From: Himantopus leucocephalus
Taxonomy: Eukaryota; Chordata; Aves; Charadriiformes; Recurvirostridae
NCBI GenBank assembly: GCA_003993805.1
Contig: RSEF01000001.1
Location: forward strand, 144,484,565-144,548,564
Length of the DNA stretch: 64,000 nucleotides
Direction: 5' to 3'
The stretch's first letter is position 1. Each line of letters starts with the position of its first letter. A model generated the notes under the pieces. The model was not told where the DNA came from. It did no database searches and saw only the letters and a program-made list of their open reading frames with translations. Position numbers and translations under genes: made by a program. This document shows positions 45,700 through 57,758 of this stretch, in pieces.

Positions 45700-46149
45700 C
45701 TGAAGATGATCAGAGGGCTGGAGAACCTCTCCTGGGAGGACAGGTTGAGAGAGTTGGGGTTGTTCAGCCTGGAGAAGAGAAGGCTCCAGGGAGACCTTAT
45801 AGCAGCCTTTTAGTACCTAAAAGGGGCCTACAAAAAAGATCGGGAGGGACTCTTTATCAGAGAGTGTAGTGATAGGATGAGGGGTAACAGTTTACAACTG
45901 AAAGAGGGTAGATTTAGATTAGATATTAGGAAGAAATTCTTTACTGTGAGGGTGGTGAGACACTGGAACAGGTTGCCCAGAGAAGCTGTGGGTGCCCCAT
46001 CCCTGGAAGTGTTCAAGGCCAGGTTGGATGGGGCTTTGAGCAACCTGGTCTAGTGGGAGGTGTCCCTGCCCGTGGGAGGGGGGCTGGAACTAGATGATCT
46101 TTAATGTCCCTTCCAACCCAAACCATTCTATGATTCTACATGATTCTAT
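45700..46149 (+). mobile_element. CR1 LINE, 5'-truncated
   Basis: Typical CR1 3' region: AGAGGGCTGGAGAACCTCTC, TGTTCAGCCTGGAGAAGAGA, ACTGGAACAGGTTGCCCAGA, GAAGTGTTCAAGGCCAGGTT and the tail CCTTCCAACCCAAACCATTC with TATGATTCTA. No RT portion; non-coding despite the open frames it creates. Confidence 0.95.
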
Positions 46150-48250
46150 CTCTTATTTCTCCCCTACACCCACTAAAGCCATGCTAACCTCTCCTTAAAG
46201 CTGCACTCTGCAAAATAATTTGGTTGTTCATGTTCCAGTCCCACTTGAAAGCCTATTTATAGCAGCAAATTTAACTCGGATTTTCTGGAATTACATGTTC
46301 ACACCTGCCCTTCTGTTTGTTTTTTCATTGTATTTTTCTTCTTTTTTTCTACAGCAAGAAATTAAACTATACCAAAGTTGTCAAGGTGTGACAAGTAGAC
46401 CTCCAGATATGATCTGAGTGCTCCTCTGATATTGCAGAGGAGAGTAAGTGGTGGAAGAGATGAAACTCATCAGATGCAGCTGACCCTTTTCAGCTGTACA
46501 TCAGAAGTCCTCACGTGGCCAAGAACCACATGCATCACAGAAACTTGAAGGGAGAGGAGGCTTTGAGCATGAGTCACAAGCAGAAGTGGCCCATGGTTTC
46601 TACGAACAGCGGTGACCCAGCACTGGGTGGGTGCTGGGGGTAGTGTGCCAGCTGGGGCATGGTTGGGAGACCCAGGATACCATCCCACAGCCTCTGATGG
46701 TTTTCTCCTGGAGGTGGGGATATCAGTGCTAGCACAATAAGGTGATGTAGGCTTAACCCACAGTCTGCATTCGAGCTGCTTGCAACAAGTTGATGACATC
46801 TGATTTGCACTGTAACAAGCCTCTGATCTCCTCTATTAGACCCAAAGTAATAGGAGTGGCTTAACACCAAAAATTGTATGTGCTGTACTTTTTCATTTAC
46901 AAGTTTGAATGAGTCACTTTGGGTGCTCTGGTTTTGCTGAGAGTAAGAAACACCCAAACATAGCCTCTTTTTTTTAAAAAAATAAACCAATCCGTGCTTC
47001 AAAACAAAATAAATCAAATCAGAACAGGGCTAAGGCAGAAATTGGATAATTCTTAAAGTTGGCAGGCACATGCTACTGACTGAAAAGGGTGTGCATCACT
47101 TGGCTTCAGGGTGAAAAAAATCCCCTCAACAACATTTAAATAACTTTTAAAGTACAAATTATAAGAGACTGAAAAGTCATTTCCAGGCTTGCTGCAGGGC
47201 CTGTGCTAAGATTTCTAGCAGAGGCTAATGGAACCGCACCCCTTGTTATCACACATGGTGTGGTCTGGAAGAGACTTGGACAGATGCTATTGCAATTATT
47301 GGCCTTTTGTTGAAGCAATTAGTATGAGGCGGACAGTAATTGCCTGATTGGAAAGCAACAACCAAATTCTTAACAAAGCAAACAAAACTGAAGAAATAAA
47401 ACAGTCCACAGTCCTCCCTGTAATTTGAAGGGAGATGAGGTGAAAACTGGAGAGATGAAACAAGAACAGAGGATTGACACAGAAAGGGAGACTTAAAAAA
47501 TACTTTGAGATTGCAGGCATGGGAATTTAAACTCAAAACTCTGCCTGACAATATAAGTTTTGAACTCAAGATATACTTATTTTCTAATTCTAATTCTGCT
47601 CAATTCTGCTGTAGTTAACCCTCCCATATTTGAAAGACAAGAAGTGTCTCCAGCTGTGTCAGTGACCGACCCTGTATGCTGGACCAGGAATATTTCCTGG
47701 TTGGTGGTTCTGAAGGTGTGCCAGATCCCCATTAAAATTCTGTTTTGGTGTGAGCTGTGGGACTACACTTGGCCTTTCGTCTGGAGGCACCTTGATGTCC
47801 ACACGAAGAAATCCCAGTATGTGTATCAGAGGAGAGCAATTGGGCTGTATATTCTCCAGTGTGGGTAACCTGAGTGATTCAGGTGTAAGGCTGTGGCTAA
47901 GGACCACATCATCCCCTTTTTTAGCTAACATTCCTCTCCAGCTCCACAGGTACCAGACACCTTCTTAAAAAAGTTAAACTTGTACCAAACCTTGAAGGTA
48001 CTTGCTCTTTCAGGGTGGAAGAAAGGCTGGTGTAGCCAAAAGCATGCATCTTTTCCCCAGGTATCTATATTAGTCTCATGAAAAATATGACTTTGCCCTC
48101 CAAGACTTGCCTCAAAACATTTCTATTTTCATCAGCAAGTCAAGGGTACATTTTCACTGAAGGTTCAGCTGTCTCAACACAAAGTGTTGCCACATACCTG
48201 ACACACAGAGGTGCAAAGACGTGCAATAAGACAATAAGATGAAATTCGTA
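46150..48250. other. gene-free stretch between two CR1 copies
   Basis: No supported gene. Overlapping minus frames at 46470-47017 have no family motif. Confidence 0.55.
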
Positions 48251-48704
48251 GGACAACAAAGCTGGTGAGGGGTCTGGAGGACAAGTCTTATGAGGAACGA
48301 CTGAGGGAACTGGGGCTGTTTAGCCTGGAGAAGAGGAGGCTGAGGGAAGACCTTATCATTCTCTACAATTACCTGAAAGGAGGTTGTAGAGAGATGGGGA
48401 CTGACCTCTTCTCCCTAGTCACAAGTGATAGGACAAGAGGTAATGGGTTCAAGTTAAGCCAGGCGAGGTTTAGGTTGGATATTAGGAAAAATTTCTTCAC
48501 TGAAAGGGTTATCCAACATTGGAATAGGCTGCCCAGGGAGGTGGTGGATTCGCCATCCCTGGAGGTGTTTAAAAAAAGGGTAGACGTGGTACTTGGGGAT
48601 ATGGTTTAGAAGTGGTTTTTGTCAGGTTAGGTTAATGGTTGGACTTGATGATCTTAAAGGTCCCTTCCAACCTCAACAATTCTGTGATTCTATGATTCTA
48701 TGAT
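48251..48704 (+). mobile_element. CR1 LINE, 5'-truncated, young-looking
   Basis: GCTGGTGAGGGGTCTGGAGG through GGAAGACCTTATCATTCTCT, GAATAGGCTGCCCAGGGAGG and GGTCCCTTCCAACCTCAACA to repeated TTCTATGA units. Less diverged than the 31.4 kb copy. The 114-codon open frame at 48265-48609 lies within the 3' untranslated part of the element and is not a gene. Confidence 0.95.
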
Positions 48705-51700
48705 ATGCAAAAAAAAAACCCAGTGTTTTTGTTTTTTTTTTTAAAGATTGGGGTCCCAGAGCTTTGAAATATTGTACTTCCACTATTGCATTCCCTCTCT
48801 TAACCACATCTTCCAGTTAAGCTAAGATTTTAACTTTGGCCAGACTGTGCTTTCTTTTATATGGATATCAGGTACCTACTTCCTCTATCTTCTGCCTTGC
48901 ACAAAGGCTGGCCACAATCCTGGACTTCTGTGCAGCAAGCATTTATGCATGAGTTTAACTTCATGGTCTTCAGTTCCATTTCACTCCTAGTCTTTTTGCT
49001 GTATAAGAAATGCCGTATAATACCATCTCCTAGAAAGGTATGACGTATACAGCTGATATTCCTTTGGAAAATTTTAAGTTACTCTCTTTAGACATAAATT
49101 TATACGTTTAGAAGTGTGTGTGAAAGAGAGGCACCAGGGCAAAAAACTTCTTAATATAATAAAGTATTTCTCCAAGTGTTATATAGTGATCAAGTTTTCC
49201 AGGAATATAGGATGGATCTGTCTTTACTTTACATCATTATCACATACCTGCAGCTTCCAAAGGATGCTAAATGAATATTGGAAATAGGAATTCTTTTTCT
49301 GGCTTTTTGTTTCCTAGTTTCTTTCATCACAATTAATTTTGGAATATAAGTCCATTTATTTCTTGTCAACTAGAAGGCAGCAGCCCTGACATTTGATCAG
49401 ATACAAGATATTAATTCAGATAAAACCCTTTACTTGGGTTTTATTCAATTAATTAATTAATTTATGGAAAGAAAGCCACAGATTGTTCCAGATAAACTAA
49501 CGCTAATACTTGTAGGTCCAATGTTGTTGTAAGTCGTATAGCACCAAATGCCTTGGTACCTTACTCTGATGTCTGTGGGGTCATTTTCGACTTGATTTTG
49601 TGGACAGTGCTATGTTCATCCACAAGCTACAAAAACAATTGCCTGCTCTATAGTAGGAAACTATGATTTTTCACAAATGTAGAGCATAAATTTTTAAGCT
49701 GTGAAAAGAACCTGTCCCAAGCAAGGTATATAGTTTAGCTAAAGAGACACAGTGTCGGCATAATAGGCAATTCGCAGTTTTTGAATAAGGAAAGGGAAGA
49801 CATAAGGAAAAGCAAGCCTCTAATTACATAGTTTAGGAGCAGACATATGTGGGATTGTAGTTAACATGACTCATTATTTCCCAATATTTTAATTTTTATA
49901 TTCCTATTTTCACTTTCTTCCACAAAATGGAATTGTTCATGGTAGGTCTTTTCCTCAAGTTGAATTTTGTGGACAAATTTTCAGGTGAAATGATTGAATT
50001 TTCAGGTGAAACCTGAGAATTGATGTTGAACTACTATGGCACCGTATTTGCAGATTAAAAGGGGGAAAATTGCCTCTATCATCTCTTGGCTGGAGAACTG
50101 ACAGTATGGAAGTAAAAGCAATGAGATGATTGCACAGGGGCAAGTGGAATGAACACGATGGGGCCAAAGACATGAGTCAAGCCTAACTCTACAATCCTCT
50201 GCTGTGCAACCTGCTGGTGGCATATACTGGTCTCTTATGTCTTTCCAGTGACTGGCCCTCAGGGAGGATGATAGCATTTTACTGTTTCCTACTACCTTGT
50301 TTGTTCTGGAAATAACAGTCTCTGCTGTAGATCTGAAGGTACGAACCTTATCTGTAATGCAGTTTGGTGGCCTGCATGGCTCCATATGATGATAAAACTT
50401 CCAGCTCTCGGTATTTTTTTCTCTCATTTTTTTCCCTCACATTTATACTGCCACATTTAAAACACTGCATTAAATGAACTTGAAAATTTCAGCCAGGTGT
50501 TCTGGACACTACTAGACTTCACCTTTCCCTGCAGAACAATTGCTCACTAGGGCACCTCTCTCTAGTTGCTGTGCTGAAGATTTCATACAAAACCTAAAAT
50601 GAGCAAGTGCTCTGTGCTAAAATAATCACTGGTGTTGCCTGGAGGCAGACAATTACATTTCACAGTGCTGTTTCAAAATGTGAGTTGTTCTTGTGTATGT
50701 CTGTGTTCAGTGAAATAAAACCAAAACATTTCAAAAGTATTTGAGAAAATACAACAGCATCAAAATATATGTTTTGAAATGAGGAGCAGAGACACTTCTG
50801 CAGAGGTGGCTGCAGGGAATCCTACTGGAAAAGCCATATTCTGCTTGCTTTGGAGCAGACTTCCTATGATAACTCTGAGGATTATGTCAAAACCAGGTGT
50901 GCCCCTGTGAAACATCTTGTTTCACCATGCTGGTGGCTGTCTGAACCATTATACTTGGTCTATATGATAGACCATTACAGCAATACTTCTAGCTAAGTAA
51001 TCAGAGGCCCATCTTGAGCCTCCTTTTATGCTCTTTTATGCCTACCAACATACATTATTGAATTCTAAAGAAAAAAAAAGTATTTTATTTTTTAAATTTT
51101 ACTGAAAACTGTTCCTCTTCAATGTTTAGAACAAGCACAGTGCCTCAACTTACAGCAGAGTCACTTGTTTGCATTAAGAAACCTTTGGACATTTCATACT
51201 AGCCACAGAGGTTTGTTATAGAGAGACATGTAAGACTTCTGAAAAGCTACTGTGAATACCTGAGATAGATAGGAAGATTTATACTTGTTGCTCTTGATTG
51301 TGGGAACTTGAGTGTTTTCTTGCTTTGTCTGCGTTATGAGTTGAGTATTCAATCACATAATCATTTCCCTGTACACTGGGAAGGAGAGAAAGAAGATACT
51401 TTCAAGTATGTTGGAACATTAAAATAATAACACTAGGGACTGCATATCAAACAGGCACACAGACCCCATAATTAATAATCTCTGTCCCCAAAAGAAAAAA
51501 TAACTCAAAGATTTGAGTCTGTGGAAGTGCACGATTATAGCCTCAAAGCAGTTCAGCTTGAGTAAGTGAAGCAAGGGCTGAGTTGTATGGACCTTCCTTT
51601 TGGGGTCTTCCAGGTTTTGGAGCTGGCTTGTAGTCATTCTGGTTTCTAATACAAGCCAGGACAGTTCAAGCTAGATGGTGATTCTCACCATATTTCAGCT

Positions 51701-54700
51701 GTCAATAAGGATGTTATTCAACTTTCTAAAAAACTAAGAAACGTCTCTGAACACTCTGATTTCTTCCTCTACCTTGAATATGCAAAGACCTGTTCCAGGA
51801 AACACCCTTGGATCGCGGATTTGGCATTCAAGTCTTTCATAGGTTGTTCGCTAAGTAATTACATAGCAGATTAAAGCATTCCATGATTCAGTTCTGCTGC
51901 TTTTATCAAGTATTTCAGCTAGGCATATCTATTTGGAAATCATGGTCCTGAAACTTCTAGTGAATACACAGTAAAAAACCTTAACAAGGTTCTCCCTCTT
52001 TAGCAAATATTTGCTAATGGATTTCACAATAACAACTCATGTTTTCAGGATAAAAACACATGCAAACTAAACATGCTATATTCTGTGTGGGAACACCAAG
52101 AGTTTTCCATCTTCATTAAGGATGGGTTGGACCCAAATTTTTTGCTATAGTTATTAAATCATATTACATGTTCCGGTGTTGACAGGTCTGGACTTCTTCC
52201 AGAATGCTATTGATACAGAAGGCTGCATAATTTCTGACACGAGCTAATTTTTGAACAATGCTGTTTATTTGTTTTTTAGAGACACAACTGTGTGACTGAT
52301 GGCTTTATTTTATGAACAGGATGTATTCATTTTACCAGCTTGCATGTGTAATATGGCAGGGTATCAAAATGACTATCTGGATAACCAAGACAAATGGGAA
52401 AACTGAGTTGTTTGACTATTCTAAACTCTGGGAATGGTTTAAAAACTATTTCTCCTGGCTTCTCCCTCCCTGATTCCATTCACTGCCTTCTTTCCTTTTG
52501 TCTGGGCAGCAGCAGTTTTCCAGGCAGGAGTTATTACACAGCCCAAGAGTCTTTTTAGCCAATTAACCTTTCTCCATAGCCTGCATGCAGCCAAATGAGG
52601 TCTCAGGAGTGAATGAGGAGTTGTTTCCTTCTAGTCCTTTGAATATACCCCTAGTTAATAATAATTTTACACCACCTCTTTTTGCACTTTTGTGCAAACA
52701 AATTTCCAGCTAAGTCCATGCCTTAAAACTTTATTTTAGGAGAAAGTTCTGGTGAATCCCATGCTCAAAGCAAGACCCATCACAATGTTGCTCATTGTTA
52801 AGTTTTGATTAACATTCTCCGTCAATTGCTGACTCACTCACTTTCCAGCATGTGCAAATATTTAGTTTCTTTCTTTTTCTGGAGCATGTTCTGCAGAGCC
52901 CATTGCTGTTGTATCTAAGCAAATTTTCAACATCAACAATAATATTACCAATACAGTGGAGCTTTTGTGACATCCTTCTTTTATGGGTCTCAGACTGCTC
53001 AACTTAACCATCTCAGCATTCACATGAAGCAACTAAGTGCTATTCTGTTGTTTTTCACAGAGTGCGAACAGTAGGATATAGCACTGGGAAATCTCCAACC
53101 GCAGGTCTGCGGCTGCAGGTAGATCAGAGGTGGTATAAAACATCCAAGCATATTGAAGGCAGAGCTGAGGTCTACAATCCTTAGGAAGACAGTTTCACAA
53201 GACCTATTTACAGTTACATATTTGATGCTAACAGAAGTGAACCAGTTGGGGTAAATTTTTTAAAGTCTGTGGTTAATCTAATGCAGGTTTTCCAGCAGTT
53301 CAACCATATCCATGAATAAATCACAGCCTTCCTTTCCCTGAAAGTCCGGATTCAAAACCTTTAAAATAAAGCTTATTTAGGCTGGCTGTAATCTGAAGAT
53401 CATCCTCGATGAGGCTGTCAAAAACAGAACATTGGTCTCCAGCTTGATTAGTAAAGCAGACATCTAGTGTTCTTTTGTGACTTAATGCTCTTCAATAAAC
53501 TTTCAAAGACAGCAAGATAAGCCTTAACACAAACCTTCCTTATAGAAGCCTAGAGGCAGAGTCTTTCAAAGTCAAATGACCTCCTGGGTCTCTGGGCCAC
53601 TAAACTCTCATACCATAACCAAGAAGTCCCTCTTCCTTCAGTTCTTTGCAGCCCTTCAGGCTGCTTTTTCCTTTCTTCTAGCTCCCTTTTCCAGTGTGTT
53701 TTCCAGTTGTCTCAGCAAAAGGTAGTTGTATTTAAGATACAAGACTACCCCTGGTTTTCCCAGAACAGGGCTGATCTTTTGGGAATAGCCTTGCGCTACC
53801 TGTCTGATCATAAGAATGCTGAATTAACACAGTTTGCATTTCTTGAAGCTCTCCCTGGAAGATCTAAACATCCATGTTTATATTGAAATTCAAATACAAT
53901 TAGTAATATGTCAAAAGCCCCTCACCACAGAAAGGCTTTTGGTTTTCCCTACAACCAGTGGTTTCTACACTGTTTGTTTTTCCAGTCAGTATGAAATTGC
54001 AGCCCGGCCTCCAAAAACACTCTTGCCTGAAATATCCTGTCCCTCATTCCCTCATTTGTAACACCCAAGTTAAAAAAAAAACCAACCAACCAACCAAACA
54101 CCACTCCTCACCCCCTGCTCTTCATGAAACAAAGTGTCTTTATAACACTACAACTTCTATTGCTGATGTCAAGGATAAATCTTGGTTTCCATTAATCAGA
54201 AACAGGCATGAATCCTGTCTCAGCAGTGCCACTGATAGAGATTGCTCTCTGGAATTAGCCATGGCTCTCAGTGTCCTGCTGCCTGGAAGAGAGCCTTCCC
54301 TGTTACCTAATGATCACTAGGCATTTCTTCCTGCCCTGAACCCTGTGAAGAACACCCTGGTATTCTTTGATACACCGGAGGTGCATATTACAGTGCTGTT
54401 AAGGTGCTGTGGTTTATATTTTCACTGTGTATTTGGGTGGGGCATGCTTTGTTGTTATTCAGTCATCTTGAAATCACTCTTAATGCATGCCAAGTTAACC
54501 AAAGATGCAAATAAAAGCATTCATTCATCGAAACCAAGCAGACCATGCCGCTTAAAAGACTTACAAAAGACAAGGGTGAAGAAAAGAGAGAAAGAGTGCG
54601 TTTCATCTATTTGAAGCATGGGATGGCTGCAACTAGCCTAGCAGCTCGCGCCTGCCTCAGCGCCCAGGCTGAGGGAGAGCATCAGGTAATGTAGTCTAAT

Positions 54701-57590
54701 CATATTTAACGGGAACATGTCTGGCTTGCCACCAGTCTGATTACTAAGGTACAGACCAGGTATTGCACATCTGTGTTCTAGCTGCCAAAGATCCAGAAGG
54801 CTTCTCCATCATGTTTTTCTTCAGGATCTCCTCAGTCTGTCATGCAGGAGACCATAGGCAAACCATTGCTTCTTCATGGTGCTACCGCCTTTGGAGGCAA
54901 CTGGGTCTCCCCATTAGTGCCCATATAGCAGCTTCCATAAGAGTGGAAGTCCTAGTTCAGCCCATGGCACATGTGGCTCCGTTTTCTGTCTCTCTCAAGA
55001 GCCAGAAGTAGACCGCCTTGAAGAATAATTCTAGCAAACTCCCTTTTCTCTCCTGCCCCAGTACTCCTCTAGCCTTCATTTCAATCTCAAGCAATTTTCT
55101 GAGCCTTGAAATCCCTTGAAATCAAGTCATATCCTTTTGTGGCTTATTTAGTAACTCCCAGGGTGGATCTCACTTCCAGGTACTTGGTTTGTCCCTCCTG
55201 AACCCACATAAACTTTATGCACCTACATGGAGTTTCTGTGTGGTGCTGAAAAAGCCAGTGACTCAAGCCCTTCCCATGCTGCAATGGGCAGAATGTATAC
55301 GGGGATATATGCCTGCATATAGCTGTTGTCCCATGACGTCATTCTGGCACCTAAAAAAGTGTGTATCACTGCTTTTCTGGTATTGCTGTAGGATGAATAC
55401 ATTTCATACCAATACTTGTCAGTTATTATACCAGGAAATATCAGGACTTCTAAACTGCTATGCTATGAAGTACCAGGGTAGCTCAACTTCACTCACTCTT
55501 GAGTGTATAGATGAACTGATTTTTTTTTTTTTTGAGTACTCATCTATATAAACCTAAAGTGACCATAATAGTACCTATTTACCACGAAGGGACACTTTAA
55601 AAACAAATTAATCTTTGTGAAGCACTCACAGTGATAAACGCTCTGAAATTGTACATGGAAGACATATTTTTAGAAAGCTGAGAGCCCGTAGTTAAATACA
55701 TTGTCACAATGCCTTCCCACAAGAAAGCCAGGCAAAGGTTATACAGACCACCATAACCTGTTGTACACAGTGCAACCTTAATACTTGCTTTGTCAGTATT
55801 CCTCTGAGAACTTAATTATTAACAGAGATGAATCCAAGTTACATGATCCTGATCTGGATCCAAATGTAGCTGAAATCTGAGGTAGCTCAGACGCGTGATT
55901 TCTAAATACGAAGTGTCAGGAATACTGTGTTCCTCTCCCCCAGCATATCTGAAGTGAAAGATGACTTCAAGAGTCAAAATAAAACTCCACTGGCACTATA
56001 AGAGAGGCGCGTGTTAATGTTGAAATTGAACAGAGCTAAAGGCATAAATTCAATTCAGCTGCCATCGTTTAATTAAGACCATTAACATTTCTGTCTTTGG
56101 CCTCTTTCTTAGGACTGGCCCATACTTAGAAGGAAGCGTCCCATGAGCACGAGGCAATTCTGTAATAGAAATAGCATGTCCTTTCTGCTCCTCAGCAGGC
56201 TGTTTCTAGGAAATTGAGTTGCGTTCTGAGAAGATGAGCCTATTGACCTATGCTCTTCAGCAACACACTGAGAAGCTGAGTTGCCGTTAGGATGTGTTAG
56301 CCTGGTTTTTACTGTGATTCACAGCTGGAGTGGCAGAAGCCCTTGAAAGCTGCTTTTTCTCCTGTCCCCTAGCTCCATGGATGACTTGCACTGCCATCAA
56401 GTCATGTCTGACTGAGTACTCTGCCCTGTTCCAGTCTTTTGTTCACACCATAGCATGGGATACAAGGAGACTGCTGTGCTTGTGCACTCCTAAAACTGCC
56501 TCTGATGTGGGTATCTCATGACAGTTTCTGAAAACACTGAGGCATGAGAAGAACGTGAATATTTCAGAAGCACATTTGCTGTTATTAACATTCCTTCAGT
56601 GTGAACCCAGTCCCACTCTCTGTAAAGGCTTGTGTATATAAAACTAATAAATGGCCAAAAAAATAGAGATTTATAACAATAAATTGTTAAGTGTTCAACA
56701 GATAATCATGTTGTTTATTTTCATGGTATAAAACCCTCTGGTTTATATATCCTCCAGTATGGTGCTTGTAACAATCTAGAACATATGACTACTGAATCTA
56801 TTACTTACTCTGTCTTTGTTATAAGATGAATGTTACTATAAAATGTAACCAAAATGTCTCATTACCTGAACATGGAAGTCCTAGATTAAAATCATACTCA
56901 AGAGGTAAATACCTCATTCCAGAAGAGAATAATGTATATTGGTTCTAAGTATAGAAATGAATTTACTAAGAACAGCTCCATTTTTTCAGACCTGGCACAG
57001 TGTCACCATTGTCTCTATATTCTGTGTTTCTGAAAATTACTAAGCAATTGCAACATCAGCAATGGGCCCTGCAAATACATTTCCTCCTTTGTACATTATT
57101 AGTGTGCCAATAACCATCAGAAATTGAGACTTCAGCATACCTTTTACATGTTTCAACAGTAAAGAAACTTAACCTTAAAACTCTTTGCACTTAACTGAGC
57201 CATTGACCGGTGCATCTACAAAGATCAGCCAGTATTTTCAAGGCTGAGTTATAATTTATAATACTTTGACAGCGAGCCACCTAAATGAAGCCTGATGTCC
57301 AAGAAATGCTGAGCACACAATAATCAGGCCCTTCTGACATTTCCTGCGTTGGGCATTTGAGTCATATAATAAACCCCTGAAATTTCTTAGCACTTTTAAT
57401 ATTATAATGTGATGTTAGTTACCAGATTGTGGTGGTACAGACCACCATGCTGCTAAAATATTGATTCTTTCACTTGTTTAAGGTTAACTTACAGGATTCA
57501 TTAGACAGCATTTGTAGGATGTCACTGATTTTAGAATGTATGTCAAAAACTGGCAAGTTTTCCAAAAATTCATTTATAGCATAGGCTTCA
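48705..57590. other. gene-free stretch
   Basis: Nearly 9 kb of AT-rich DNA with no supported exon. The longest open frame is 141 codons on the minus strand (50002-50427), with no recognisable domain. Possible 3' UTR of the minus-strand gene occupies its right edge. Confidence 0.5.
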
Positions 57591-57720
57591 TAACAGAAGA
57601 AGATTCCTTTTGCAACAGGAGATAAAAATGTAGACTCTTGGGGGCACAGAAATAATCTTCTTGTTATAGATCTCTTGCTGGTATTTTCTTGTGTAAGTAA
57701 CTTCAGTGAAGCTACGCTTG

Positions 57721-57758
57721 TTAGCGTTGATCAGTGTGAAAAGGTGGTATGTGTATTT
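57721..57758 (-). CDS. unrecognised gene, candidate last coding exon
   Basis: Strong acceptor (T-rich run then TTTTTCAG) before 57758. In the phase set by the upstream donor it reads EIHIPPFHTDQR and stops at 57721-57723. A second frame (KYTYHLFTLINANKRSF onward) stays open for about 57 codons, but it needs a phase-0 donor that I cannot find in the previous exon. Confidence 0.4.

Noticed and set aside
45538..45813. 91-codon + strand open frame
   Set aside because: Its second half is CR1 3' sequence and the first half has no family signal.
48265..48609. 114-codon + strand open frame
   Set aside because: It lies wholly within the 3' untranslated part of a CR1 element; similar frames appear in the 45.7 kb copy.
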